Assembly: GCF_002939705.1 (NCBI RefSeq)
Contig: NZ_MDCB01000008.1
Location: 1-64,000, forward strand
DNA length: 64,000 nucleotides
Source: Xanthomonas albilineans
Lineage (GTDB): Bacteria > Pseudomonadota > Gammaproteobacteria > Xanthomonadales > Xanthomonadaceae
Direction of reading: 5' to 3'
A program made the translations under genes and the position numbers. Position 1 is the first letter of the stretch, and every line of letters begins with the position of its first letter. Under the pieces are notes generated by a model. That model was not told where the DNA came from, made no database searches, and was given only the letters and a program-made list of their open reading frames with translations. Positions 29,602-38,924 of this stretch are shown here, in pieces.

Positions 29602-31875
29602 TCAGAACTCTTCCCAGTCCGAGCTTTCCGCCAGCGCGCCGGACTTGCTGCGCGGCAGCGGCTGCACGGTCGGCACCGCCACTGACGCAGGCGCTTTCTT
29701 GAGCGGCGCACGCGCGGCGGCGATCGGGCGTACCGACGCATACGGCACGACCGTGGCGAGCGACTGCGCGCCACCGGCGAGGCGGAACACCGCCACCGCA
29801 CGGGTCAGGTCCAAGGCTTGGTCTTCCAGGCTCTTCGCCGCTGCGGTGGCCTCCTCCACCAGTGCTGCGTTCTGCTGCGTGCTCTCGTCCAGCTGCATCA
29901 CCGTCTTGCTGACCTGCTCGATGCCCGAACTCTGTTCGGCGCTGGCCGCGGAAATCTCGGCCATGATGTCGGTGACCCGCTTCACCGATGTCACCACCTC
30001 GGCCATGGTGTTGCCGGCGCGCGCGACCAGGGTCGAGCCCTGCTCCACTTCCTGCACCGAGTCGGAGATCAGAGTCTTGATCTCCTTGGCCGCAGCCGCC
30101 GAACGCTGCGCCAGCGAGCGCACTTCCGAGGCCACCACCGCGAAGCCGCGGCCCTGCTCGCCGGCACGCGCCGCTTCCACCGCGGCATTGAGCGCCAGGA
30201 TGTTGGTCTGGAACGCGATGCCGTCGATGACCCCGATGATGTCTGCGATGCGCGAGGAAGCCGCGCTGATCGAGGCCATCGTGGTGACCACGTCCTCGAC
30301 CACGCGGCCGCCGCTCTCGGCCACTTCGCCGGCGCCTAGCACCAGATGGTTGGCCTGGCGCGCGTTGTCGGCGTTCTGCTTGACCGTGGAGGTCAGCTCT
30401 TTCATCGACGCGGTGGTTTCTTCCAAGCTCGCTGCCTGCTGTTCGGTGCGCACCGACAGATCGCTGTTGCCGCTGGCGATCTCGCCGGCCGCGGTGTTGA
30501 TCGACTCGGCCGAGCGCTGGATGCCTTGTACGATGGTGGTCAGCTGCGCGGCGGTGCGGTTGGCGGCCTCGGCCAGCTGACCGAACGCGCCCTCGTAGCG
30601 TGCATCCACCCGCTGCGACAGGTCGCCGTCGGCGATCGCGCCCATGATCCGGCCCACGTCGGCCAGGCCGCTCTCGGCCTGCCGCATCAGCCGGTTCAGC
30701 GCTCCCACCATTTCCTTGAACGCGAACTGGTAGCGCCCTTCTTCACCGCGCGCGGAAAAATCCCCGTGCGCGGCCGCATCGGCCAGGCGCGCGATGTCGC
30801 CGTTGATCGCCGACAGGTTGGCCTTCACCGCATCCAGCGCCTCGTTCAGCGCGGCGCGCTGGCCAGGTAGGCGGCGCATGTCGCGGCGCAAGTCGCCGCG
30901 GCCGTACTCGCCCATGATCGCCATCGCCTCGATGATCGCATCCAGGTGCTCGAACAACGCAGTATTGATGCCCCGCGCCAGGGTGCCGTAGTCACCGGGG
31001 AAATCCTCCGGCATACGGTGGCCGATGTCCTCGCCCTGCTGTAGCTGCACCAGGGTCTGCATCTCGCCGTTGAAGCGCTGCAACTGGATCTGCATCTGCT
31101 GCATGCTGGTCATCAGCTGCCCGGTCTCGTCGTGCGACTCCACCTTGATGGCGTTGTCGAAACGGCCAGAAGCGATGGCCTCAGCGGTGCGCGTTGCCGC
31201 GCGCAACGGGGTGATGATGGCGCTGGCAATCAGCCAGCACAGTCCCACCATCAGCACCACGAGCGCAGCGCCGATGATGGTGAGGATTTTGGTGAAGCCC
31301 AGCGCCTCGAACTGGATATCCTCGGCGTACACGCCCATCACCAATATCCAGTTCCATTGCGGGTAGAGCTCGGCGTAGCTGATCTTCGGCAATTGCTGCT
31401 TCTGGCCGGGTTTGGATGCGCTGTAATAGGTAAAGCCGTCGCCTTTGGCTACCGAGGCCTTGATATCGCGGTACACGTATTCACCGGCATCGCTCTTATA
31501 ACCGCTCATGTCGGTGCCGACCTTGCGCCTTGGATGCATCACGATGCGCATCTGCGGATCGATGATTAAAAATGAGTATGTGCCACCGTTGGTCTTGATA
31601 TCGGCAAGCGTGTTCTTGGCCGCAGTCTGCGCCTGCGCCTCGGTCAGTTCGCCACGCTTGGCCTTGTCGGCATAGTGCGCGATGACGTTCATGCCCATGT
31701 CGACCTCCGTCTTGACAGTCTGCTTGCGCGCTTCCACCAAATCCAGGTACTGCAGGCGCGCGGCAGCGACCGCAAGCAGAATCACGCCGATTGCCAGCAG
31801 CGTGCATAACACCACGAACTTGCGCGCCATCGGCAAATTGGCGACGCGAAGACGCAGGAAGTGAACGGGATTCAT
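29602..31875 (-). CDS. Methyl-accepting chemotaxis protein with single Cache sensor
   Basis: 757 residues. Membrane helix ([20 protein letters not shown]), a periplasmic sCache-type domain of ~150 residues ([35 protein letters not shown]), second helix ([19 protein letters not shown]), HAMP, a second HAMP-like region near residues 375-430, then the signalling domain with the tip [20 protein letters not shown]. The C-terminus ends DWEEF, a CheR/CheB-docking pentapeptide of the xWxxF type. Ligand unknown; sCache receptors often bind small organic acids. A flagellar-type promoter lies upstream. Confidence 0.93.
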   Translation of the reverse strand: MNPVHFLRLRVANLPMARKFVVLCTLLAIGVILLAVAAARLQYLDLVEARKQTVKTEVDMGMNVIAHYADKAKRGELTEAQAQTAAKNTLADIKTNGGTYSFLIIDPQMRIVMHPRRKVGTDMSGYKSDAGEYVYRDIKASVAKGDGFTYYSASKPGQKQQLPKISYAELYPQWNWILVMGVYAEDIQFEALGFTKILTIIGAALVVLMVGLCWLIASAIITPLRAATRTAEAIASGRFDNAIKVESHDETGQLMTSMQQMQIQLQRFNGEMQTLVQLQQGEDIGHRMPEDFPGDYGTLARGINTALFEHLDAIIEAMAIMGEYGRGDLRRDMRRLPGQRAALNEALDAVKANLSAINGDIARLADAAAHGDFSARGEEGRYQFAFKEMVGALNRLMRQAESGLADVGRIMGAIADGDLSQRVDARYEGAFGQLAEAANRTAAQLTTIVQGIQRSAESINTAAGEIASGNSDLSVRTEQQAASLEETTASMKELTSTVKQNADNARQANHLVLGAGEVAESGGRVVEDVVTTMASISAASSRIADIIGVIDGIAFQTNILALNAAVEAARAGEQGRGFAVVASEVRSLAQRSAAAAKEIKTLISDSVQEVEQGSTLVARAGNTMAEVVTSVKRVTDIMAEISAASAEQSSGIEQVSKTVMQLDESTQQNAALVEEATAAAKSLEDQALDLTRAVAVFRLAGGAQSLATVVPYASVRPIAAARAPLKKAPASVAVPTVQPLPRSKSGALAESSDWEEF

Positions 31876-31914
31876 AGCGATCCTGTTGGCAATGCCGATC
31901 TGTATGTAGACTTA

Positions 31915-31942
31915 ATATCGGCCGCGAGCGTTTCAAACTTGA
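31915..31942 (-). promoter_or_regulatory. Sigma-28 (FliA) type promoter of the chemoreceptor
   Basis: Minus strand TCAAGTTT, 12 bases, then GCCGATAT; the consensus is TAAAGTTT-N11-GCCGATAA. Each element differs at one base and the spacer is one base longer. It lies about 40 bases before the receptor ATG. Confidence 0.55.
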
Positions 31943-32201
31943 CTCCCGCGTGGCGCCGAAAGTACAAGACAAACGTGATCGGATAAGCAATTCGGGCCTA
32001 CTGCAGCGGCAGAGACGACGCACCGAACGGCATGCAGTCGCAATCGATGTCAGGCGACGCCTGTCACGGGTGAGCGATCCTGCATCGCCTCGCCGCCACC
32101 ATCCGCCGTGCCAGACTAGCCGATGGAAATCGAAACAGGACTGCAGGCGCGGCTTCACCACGTTGAATGTCGTCGTCCCTGAAAAATTCAGCAGTCCCTT
32201 A
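31943..32201. other. Intergenic region between chemoreceptor promoter and IS5 remnant
   Basis: No gene supported on either strand. It ends at the left boundary of the IS element, where one copy of the TA target duplication lies at 32200-32201. Confidence 0.4.
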
Positions 32202-33058
32202 GAACGTGTTCAAAGTCTCCTGAGCAATGCCGCCAGGAATCCCCGGTGGATGAACTGTAGACTGGTATTGCGCTTGCGCTCGCAGTTCTTCCACGACCTT
32301 CGGCTCTTCTCCAGCCAGGCAAAACTGCGTTCGACGATCCAACGCTTGGGCATGACCTTGAAGTTGTGCAGCTCACTGCGCTTGACGATCTGCACCTTGA
32401 CTTTTTCGCCAAGCACTGCGCGTACGCCTTCGGCGAACGGCTCTGCGGTGTAGCCACTGTCGCATAGCAGGGCTTTGTCCGCTTCAACCCTGACTTGCCG
32501 CGCTGGAGCGCTTCCGGCGCACATTTGCGATCGGTCACTTCGTCCGTCGTCACTGCCACCACATGTGGCGGTCCTTACGTATCCACCGCAATATGCCGCT
32601 TGATCCCCGACACCTTCTTGCCCGCGTCATAAGCCTTTGAGCCCCGCCGCGCCCCCGCTCTTCACGCTCTGCGCGTCCGTCTGCGCGTCCACGATCAAGA
32701 ACGTACTTGATGCTTTGCTCCCTTATTTCTTTCGGGCCTCGCCAACCTGATTTTTTAAGCCTACTCCAGCAGGCTGCCCCCCCTCACGCGACTCGCTCCA
32801 GATGGCAAAGTACGAATGCACCGCGCGCCACTGCGGGAACTCCTCGGGCAGCATGCGCCACTGGCAGCCGCTCTTGAGCAGATACAACACACCGCAGAAC
32901 ACCTCTTACAGGTCCACTCATTGTGGAGTCTGGTCTGCCGGCGAGCGCTCTCCAGCAATGGTTGGATGATCGCCAATTGCGCACGGCTTATGTCGCTCGG
33001 ATGGCGCTTTCTCATCCACGAATGCGCATTCGTGCACAGGGAGACTTTGAACAGGCTC
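32202..33058 (-). mobile_element. Degenerate IS5-family (IS427-like group) insertion sequence
   Basis: 857 bases bounded by 19-base terminal inverted repeats: left GAACGTGTTCAAAGTCTCC, right (complement) GAGCCTGTTCAAAGTCTCC, 17 of 19 identical. A TA dinucleotide flanks both ends (32200-32201 and 33059-33060), the target duplication typical of this group. One transposase gene fills the interior but is broken. It inserted between the chemoreceptor and the glycerophosphodiesterase gene. Confidence 0.85.
32210..33015 (-). pseudogene. IS5-family transposase, multiple frameshifts
   Basis: Starts MRKRHPSDISRAQLAIIQPL and continues in other frames as GVLYLLKSGCQWRMLPEEFP and VHSYFAIWSES, the N-terminal DUF4096 region. 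A later frame gives the DDE-domain end: DKALLCDSGYTAEPFAEGV, NFKVMPKRWIVERSFAWLEK and NTSLQFIHRGFLAALLRRL. At least two frame changes and a scrambled middle make it dead. Confidence 0.85.
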
Positions 33059-33112
33059 TAAGCGCGGAAGCACCGCCGCGGAATATCCCGCGGCGGTCAA
33101 TATCGCGAATGC

Positions 33113-34057
33113 TCAGTGTGGCTTGAGCGAGGCCCGGTAACGCAGCAGGGCCTCCGGCTCGTCGGTCTGCAGTGCACCGACCCCGGCGTGGTACAACCGT
33201 CCCCAGACGGCATCGGGATCGCGTAACGCCTCGGCATCGCCGCCGACACCGGCGACAAACCCTTCCCATAATGTGTTGACCAGCAGCCGCATGTGCTGTT
33301 GCTTGGCCAGCGCCACCAGCGACGCCAATTGCGCGAGCGATATCCGCGGCAGTTCAATCGCCACAGGCCGCACCTTGCCCCCCATCTGGATGCGCATGGT
33401 CCGCAGCAGATCGTCGGTACCTGGTGGGTTGAGCAGCACCGGGGTGAAGTTCACCTGGTCGAACGGCGGCAGCGACGCCAACGGCTGGCTATGCACGCCG
33501 ACCTCCGTCTTGAGAACCACCTCGCGCTGCATGCCAGCGCGCCGCACCGCATCGGCGACCTCGGCATAGATCGGCGCTTTGACGTCGAGATTGAGCATGA
33601 TCCGGCCTTTGGCCGCAGCCAGCATCTGCTCCAGGGTCACCGGATGCTGATCGGTGAGCGCGGCATCGGCGCCGCCCTCGTCATCGCGCAAGCGTAACTG
33701 CGACAGTTGCGCCCAGGTCATCTCGGCGACCTTGCCGCTGCCGTTGGTGGTCCGATCCACCGTGGCGTCGTGGAACATCACCAAGGTGCCATCGGCGGCG
33801 CGACGGATATCGGTTTCAAGCATGTCCACGCCCACCGCCACACAACGCTCCAGACCGATCAGCGAGTTCTCCGGCGCATGCCCGGCGAAGCCGTGTTCGG
33901 GCGCGGGGTTATGGCAACCACGATGGGCTACGACGAAGATACCGCCTTCCGGATTGGCCAGGCGTGCCTGGATCGGGGCGATACCGGCCGCCACGGCCGG
34001 GACGGCGAAGGTCAGCAGGACGGCCACCAGGCCACCACGAAAAATACGCACGTTCAT
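33113..34057 (-). CDS. glpQ: Periplasmic glycerophosphodiester phosphodiesterase
   Basis: 314 residues. Signal peptide (residues ~1-23, ending AVAA). GDPD catalytic motifs are intact: VVAHRGCHNP, APENSLIGLERCVAVGVDML, ETDIRRAADGTLVMFHDATV and DRTTNGSG; the C-terminal barrel follows (LNLDVKAPIY, ALQTDEPEAL). It cleaves glycerophosphodiesters released from phospholipids to glycerol-3-phosphate. It starts 19 bases after the TonB receptor stop, so it is cotranscribed with it. The IS5 remnant lies just downstream. Confidence 0.92.
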   Translation of the reverse strand: MNVRIFRGGLVAVLLTFAVPAVAAGIAPIQARLANPEGGIFVVAHRGCHNPAPEHGFAGHAPENSLIGLERCVAVGVDMLETDIRRAADGTLVMFHDATVDRTTNGSGKVAEMTWAQLSQLRLRDDEGGADAALTDQHPVTLEQMLAAAKGRIMLNLDVKAPIYAEVADAVRRAGMQREVVLKTEVGVHSQPLASLPPFDQVNFTPVLLNPPGTDDLLRTMRIQMGGKVRPVAIELPRISLAQLASLVALAKQQHMRLLVNTLWEGFVAGVGGDAEALRDPDAVWGRLYHAGVGALQTDEPEALLRYRASLKPH

Positions 34058-34076
34058 TGAAAATCTCCGAAAGTCA

Positions 34077-36965
34077 TCAGAGCGATGGGGTAAAGCGCAG
34101 ACCGATCCAATACGTGGTCGGCATCGAATAGCTGTCCTTCAGCAGGTTCTCGCCTGGACCGGTGAAACTGGTGAGGCGGCTGTGGGTGACGTTGCTGACC
34201 TGACCCACCACGCTGAGTTGCTTGCTGACCGCCCACGTGGCCGACAGGTCCAACTGCGAACGCGGCGCCCAGTACAAATCCTGCCAGGGAATGTTGCTGA
34301 CGATCGAGCGCAGCGCCTTGCCCTGACGGTTGTAGGCCGCGCGCAATTCCACGCCGCCGACGGTGTAGAACAGCGAAGCGTTGGCGGTGTAGTCGGGCTG
34401 ACCGACCATGTAATCGACCGAGCGCTGGCTCTGTACGATGTTCGGTGCGGTGCCGGTATTGAACGGCACGTCCATGCCGCCGTTGAGCAACGCCAGGTTG
34501 GCACTGGCGCCCAGGCCGGACAATGCCGGCACGCCCGGCAATAAGGTGTTCAACACCGCACTCAGTTCCAGGCCGCGCACATGCGCCTTGGACGCGTTGG
34601 CCGGCGTGCTGATCAACACGTTCGAATACGTAGTGCCGTTGAAGGTGAACTGGTCGATGCGCGAGAGGGTGAAGATCTCGTCCTGGATGCGCTTGTCGAA
34701 CACGGCGGCGGCGAGCATGCCGTCGTAGTCGTCGGGCAGGCGCCATTCCAGCGACAGGTCCAGATTGGTCGAAATGCGCGGCTTGATATCGGGGTTACCG
34801 ATGGTCACGGTCACGCCCTGAGCGTTGGGATTGCCCATGTCGTTGCTACTGACGAAGCCGATCGAGGTGCGCGCGGCGTAGGCGTCGTAAGGCGGGCGGC
34901 CGAGCGTGCGGCTGGCGCCGGCACGCAGGTCGAGGCGATCGCTGAGATGGTAGGTCATGATCGCCGACGGCAACAGATTGCCGTAATGCGAATGCGTCGG
35001 CGCATCCACGTACACATACTTGCCGCTGGCCGCATCCAATTGGCGTTGGCGGCCGACCGTGGACTGGTCGGTATGGTCGTAATGCAGACCCGCCTCCACG
35101 TCGAACGCGTCGGCGCGATAACTGACCAAGCCGTAGGTACCGAAGATCTTTTCGCTGTGGCTGAAATTATCCTGGTTGCTGAAAGCGCTCTGGTCGGTGC
35201 TGTTGAACGCGCTCAGCGGGACCGAGTTCAACATCTTGTTGGCTTTGGCCGGATCGATCGCGATCAGGTTCATGTTCAAGTAACGCATCGGCGCGTTGGA
35301 CGGCGCCAGCACGTCGGCGATGTTCAACGCAGGGGCACTGCGATTGGGCTGGTATTCCACGCGATAGATGTTGAAGCCGGGCTCGTCGCGGGTGTAACTC
35401 AGGCCAGTGCCGAAACCGAGCCCACGATCCATCTCGCCGCGATTGAAGGCATAGTCCAAGCGCCCGGTGAGCACTTTGTCGCGCGCACTCCGCTGGTAGT
35501 CCGGACGCCAATACAGCAGGCTGTAGTTGTCGTAGTTGTAGTACGCCTGCGGCGCGATCGGGAAACGTTGATTCAAGCCCGACGTGTCGTAGTTGAAGCC
35601 ATAGGCCGCATTCGGCACCACCGTCACGCCAGGGCCAGTCTGCCCGGTGGGCACCGCCGCCGGGCGCGAAGCACCGGTGACGTACTTGATCATGCGCATC
35701 GGCTCTTCATAGGTCGCATCGGACCAAGAGCCGCGCGCCGACAGTACCTGTCGGTCGTCCGGACGCCATTCGAAACCGGTCTGACCGAGCTTGGTGCGGG
35801 TGGTGGTGATCTGATTGGAGTAACCGACCTCCACGTCACCGGCCGGATACGTACCCGACGTGGCGGTCTGGTTGTACACATTGCTGCGGTTGCGCGGGTC
35901 GATGATGACCTCGTTGCGCTCCATGTTGTCGCGGAAATAGTAATAGCCGGCCAGCGCATAGGCCTGCAGCGACTCGCTCACGTGCGCCTCGAACTTACCG
36001 GTGAGGCCGTAGCGGTCGCGCTTGTCCATCACGTACCAGTACTTGTCCTGCTGCGGCACGGCCCAACCGTTGCCCAGATTGGTGCCGCTCTGCAACACGC
36101 CATTACTGTCGTAGAACCCGTAATGCACCGTATCGGTGGTCATATGGGTTTCGGTGTAGCTGCTCAGGGTCTGATAGTTACCCGACAAGGTCAGGCCGTA
36201 CTGCCCTTCGCTGCCGAAGGTGCGGCTACCGGTCGCAAGCAGGCGATATCCCGGATCATCCTGATCGCGCGGCTTGCCCACGTCGTTGGCATGCCCCAGC
36301 GACGCCTCGGCGGTGAAGAACGGCTTGCCGCCATTTTCGAACGCACTGCGGGTCTTGAGGTTGATCGCACCGCCGGTGGCATTGGGATCCAGGTCGGGAG
36401 TGAAGGTCTTGATGACCTGCAATTCGCTGACCATCGAAGCCGGCAGAATATCCAGGCGCACGCCACGGGTGATCGAACCGAGCGTTCCGTTCGGCGTGCC
36501 CGGGGAGGCCACGGTCAAACCGTCGATGGTGACGTTGTTGTAGGACGGACCGAGACCGCGCAGCACCGGCGTAGCGGCTTCGTCGCGCGGATGCTCGTTG
36601 TCGGTCGCCGGCAGCACGGACAGGCCGGGAATACGGCGCAGCGCTTCGACGATGGTGGTATCCGGCAGCGCGCGCACGTCGGTGGAACTGACCACGTCGG
36701 TGATGTTGGTGGCCTCGCGCTTGCTCTCGATCGCGGCGGCGTTGGCCTTGCGTACCCCGGTCACGACAACGCTGGACAGGGTCTTGGTTGCGTCGGACTC
36801 GGGAGCGGCGGCGGTATTGCCAGCGACCTCGTTGGTGGTGGTCGCATCCGGTGAGGCAGGCACTGCTGGAGTGCCACTGAGAACCTCCGCCGCAAGCGCG
36901 GCGTGGCAACTGGCAGCTAACACACAAACGAAGAATACCCGTTGCCGGCGGTGGAATGATTTCAT
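34077..36965 (-). CDS. Large TonB-dependent receptor paired with glycerophosphodiesterase
   Basis: 962 residues, the long receptor type common in Xanthomonas. Signal peptide (residues ~1-25), TonB box around SSVVVTGVR, plug domain (LPDTTIVEALRRIPGLSVLP, VLRGLGPSYNNVTIDGL, TPDLDPNATGGAINLKTR), and a long barrel ending with an aromatic-rich strand (YWIGLRFTPSL). Substrate not known; operon structure with GlpQ and a candidate Pho box suggest phosphodiester or other phosphorus-compound uptake (inference). Confidence 0.9.
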   Translation of the reverse strand: MKSFHRRQRVFFVCVLAASCHAALAAEVLSGTPAVPASPDATTTNEVAGNTAAAPESDATKTLSSVVVTGVRKANAAAIESKREATNITDVVSSTDVRALPDTTIVEALRRIPGLSVLPATDNEHPRDEAATPVLRGLGPSYNNVTIDGLTVASPGTPNGTLGSITRGVRLDILPASMVSELQVIKTFTPDLDPNATGGAINLKTRSAFENGGKPFFTAEASLGHANDVGKPRDQDDPGYRLLATGSRTFGSEGQYGLTLSGNYQTLSSYTETHMTTDTVHYGFYDSNGVLQSGTNLGNGWAVPQQDKYWYVMDKRDRYGLTGKFEAHVSESLQAYALAGYYYFRDNMERNEVIIDPRNRSNVYNQTATSGTYPAGDVEVGYSNQITTTRTKLGQTGFEWRPDDRQVLSARGSWSDATYEEPMRMIKYVTGASRPAAVPTGQTGPGVTVVPNAAYGFNYDTSGLNQRFPIAPQAYYNYDNYSLLYWRPDYQRSARDKVLTGRLDYAFNRGEMDRGLGFGTGLSYTRDEPGFNIYRVEYQPNRSAPALNIADVLAPSNAPMRYLNMNLIAIDPAKANKMLNSVPLSAFNSTDQSAFSNQDNFSHSEKIFGTYGLVSYRADAFDVEAGLHYDHTDQSTVGRQRQLDAASGKYVYVDAPTHSHYGNLLPSAIMTYHLSDRLDLRAGASRTLGRPPYDAYAARTSIGFVSSNDMGNPNAQGVTVTIGNPDIKPRISTNLDLSLEWRLPDDYDGMLAAAVFDKRIQDEIFTLSRIDQFTFNGTTYSNVLISTPANASKAHVRGLELSAVLNTLLPGVPALSGLGASANLALLNGGMDVPFNTGTAPNIVQSQRSVDYMVGQPDYTANASLFYTVGGVELRAAYNRQGKALRSIVSNIPWQDLYWAPRSQLDLSATWAVSKQLSVVGQVSNVTHSRLTSFTGPGENLLKDSYSMPTTYWIGLRFTPSL

Positions 36966-37015
36966 TGCAAGGCCCCCTGAAAATCAGAATCTGATCAAGT
37001 AAAACCCGGCATTTA

Positions 37016-37033
37016 ATTCCAAAAATATGACAG
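37016..37033 (-). promoter_or_regulatory. Candidate Pho box upstream of the TonB receptor-glpQ operon
   Basis: Minus strand CTGTCAT-ATTT-TTGGAAT. The first half is a perfect PhoB half-site, the second matches at 4 of 7, spacing four bases. It lies about 50 bases before the receptor ATG. One strong half-site alone can occur by chance. Confidence 0.35.
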
Positions 37034-37141
37034 CTTGATAGCAGCAAGCCCATACCTCACCGCACAGACCGAAGCGCACGGGTCAGCAGCGCCCTGGGAG
37101 CGGCGAGCGCCCCTCCCGGATCGACGCAGCAGGCGTGCCGC

Positions 37142-37798
37142 TCATGCCATCGGGTCGCGGGCGCGCAGCGGCAAGCCCAATGCGATCAGTGCAGCACGCA
37201 GGGTGGCCGCATCGCGAAACTGCAGCGCCTGCATCCCGATCCCGGCTGCGGCGTGTACGTTGCGCGGCGCGTCGTCGATGAACACCGCGCGCGACGGCGT
37301 GATCGCATAGCGCGCGCACAGCAGCGCGAAAATCGCCGGATCCGGCTTCACCAGCCGCTCCTCGCCCGACACCAGCACGCCCTCGAACCAGGCAAGGAAA
37401 GGATAGCGTTCGCGCGCGATCGGGAAGGTCTCGTGCGACCAGTTGGTCAGCGCATACAGGCGCACATCGCAGCCGCGCAGCTCCTCCAGCACCGCCACCG
37501 TGTCATCGAGCGCGCCGCCCAGCATTTCCGGCCAGCGCGCGTGGTAGGCCGCAATCATGGGCGCATGTGCCGGATGCAACGCGCTGAGTTCGGCGACCGC
37601 CTCATGCCACGGCCGGCCCGCATCCTGGCGCTCGTTCCACTGCGGACTGCAAATTTCGCGCAGGAAATGCTCCATCTGCGCCTCCTGCGCGAACAGACGA
37701 CGGTACAGATAGCGCGGGTTCCAATCGATCAGGACACCACCAAGATCGAACACGACGGTATCGATATTGGATACGGCGGACAAAGCGGACGACGGCAT
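37142..37798 (-). CDS. HAD-family phosphatase (subfamily IA, YihX-like)
   Basis: 218 residues. Motif I is VVFDLGGVLIDWNPRYLYRR, motif II ALTNWSHE, motif III lysine in KPDPAIFALL and motif IV FIDDAPRNVHAA. These are those of YihX-type sugar-phosphate phosphatases. It starts at the ATG at 37798 with GGAG upstream, 56 bases after the nucleoside hydrolase stop. In that operon it may act on sugar phosphates such as ribose-1-phosphate or on nucleotides (inference). Confidence 0.88.
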   Translation of the reverse strand: MPSSALSAVSNIDTVVFDLGGVLIDWNPRYLYRRLFAQEAQMEHFLREICSPQWNERQDAGRPWHEAVAELSALHPAHAPMIAAYHARWPEMLGGALDDTVAVLEELRGCDVRLYALTNWSHETFPIARERYPFLAWFEGVLVSGEERLVKPDPAIFALLCARYAITPSRAVFIDDAPRNVHAAAGIGMQALQFRDAATLRAALIALGLPLRARDPMA

Positions 37799-37854
37799 CA
37801 CGGACTCCAGAAACGAATGGGGATCTCCACGCAGCACTACTGCGGCGAATGCGA

Positions 37855-38856
37855 TCAGTGCAGCATGCGCTGCATGTACAGCGCAATCAGTCGCGGTCGG
37901 TCCAACGCCAGACACACCTGCACGTTGGCCGTGCCGCTAGTGCCCCCAGCGGCGGCCATTGCGTTGGTCAGCGGCATCTCGCGCGTATTGCCCTGATCGT
38001 CGATGACGATGCGCCGCGGCACGGTCGGGCACAGATCAGGCTCCAGCAACTGCGCCACCGGCACCACGTCAAATAGCGTCGGTGTGGCGCTGGACCATGG
38101 CTGATCGGTGTCGCGCCATTGGTAGTAAAGCTGTGTCAGCGCATCGGTCAGCGGCTCGCCATGCGCGAACAACGCGATCCGCTCCGGCTCCTCCAGCGTC
38201 ACCTGGGTCGCATCCAGCGGCAGCATCACGATCGGCACACGAGCAGCGAATACGCGCTGCGCCGCCCCGATGTCGGAGACGATGTTGTATTCGGGAACCG
38301 GCGGATTCGACGGGCGGTAGCGCGATTTTCCGTAACCGACGCGCACCGAACCGCCCATCAACACCACCTGCTTGAGTTGGGCGAAACCCGCCGGATCGCG
38401 CTGCAACGCGCGCGCTGCATCGGTCAACGGCCCGAGCACCAGCAAGCTGACCTCGCCGGGATGGCGCCGCGCCTGCGCCAGGATGAACTGCGCCGCATCC
38501 GGCGCATCGCGCGGCAGCGTCCCCTTGGCGGCCCAACGCGCCTGGCTGAAGGCAACGGCACTGGCGGTGCGTTGCCCGATCGCCAGCGGAATATCACCGC
38601 GGCCAGCCTGCCGCAACAGCCGTTGCAACAATTGCGCGCGCAAGCCGGTGTCGCCCCAGGTCGAGGCGATGCCGAGCACTTGCAATTCCGGACTGCGCAA
38701 CAGCAGTGCCAGCGCGAACGCATCGTCGATGTCATCGCCGATATCGGTGGACACCACCACTTTTTGCACCGGCGTCGCCATCACAGACGCCGCCGCGATG
38801 GCACACACCACCATGCTCAGCAGCGCCAGCGCCGCCCATTGCTTCAGACCGCGCAT
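37855..38856 (-). CDS. Exported inosine-uridine-preferring nucleoside hydrolase
   Basis: 333 residues. Signal peptide or anchor (LALLSMVVCAIAAASVMA), then the calcium-binding motif VVVSTDIGDDIDDAFALALL. Other IUNH features are LLVLGPLTDAARAL, VVLMGGSV and PVPEYNIVSDIGAAQRVFAA. It hydrolyses ribonucleosides to base and ribose; the signal peptide indicates action in the periplasm. GGGGGGA precedes the ATG. Flanked by a TonB receptor upstream and a HAD phosphatase downstream, forming a scavenging operon. Confidence 0.92.
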   Translation of the reverse strand: MRGLKQWAALALLSMVVCAIAAASVMATPVQKVVVSTDIGDDIDDAFALALLLRSPELQVLGIASTWGDTGLRAQLLQRLLRQAGRGDIPLAIGQRTASAVAFSQARWAAKGTLPRDAPDAAQFILAQARRHPGEVSLLVLGPLTDAARALQRDPAGFAQLKQVVLMGGSVRVGYGKSRYRPSNPPVPEYNIVSDIGAAQRVFAARVPIVMLPLDATQVTLEEPERIALFAHGEPLTDALTQLYYQWRDTDQPWSSATPTLFDVVPVAQLLEPDLCPTVPRRIVIDDQGNTREMPLTNAMAAAGGTSGTANVQVCLALDRPRLIALYMQRMLH

Positions 38857-38924
38857 GCACGTCCCCCCAAGATAAGCAGCCGGCTGAGCGCCGGCCAGCG
38901 TTACTGTAACGCCTGCGTCGCAAA

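Noticed and set aside
34581-36854. A 757-codon plus-strand open frame opposite the large TonB receptor
   Set aside because: Mirror frame of a GC-rich gene; composition (Arg, His, Val, Gly rich) is typical of antisense shadows.
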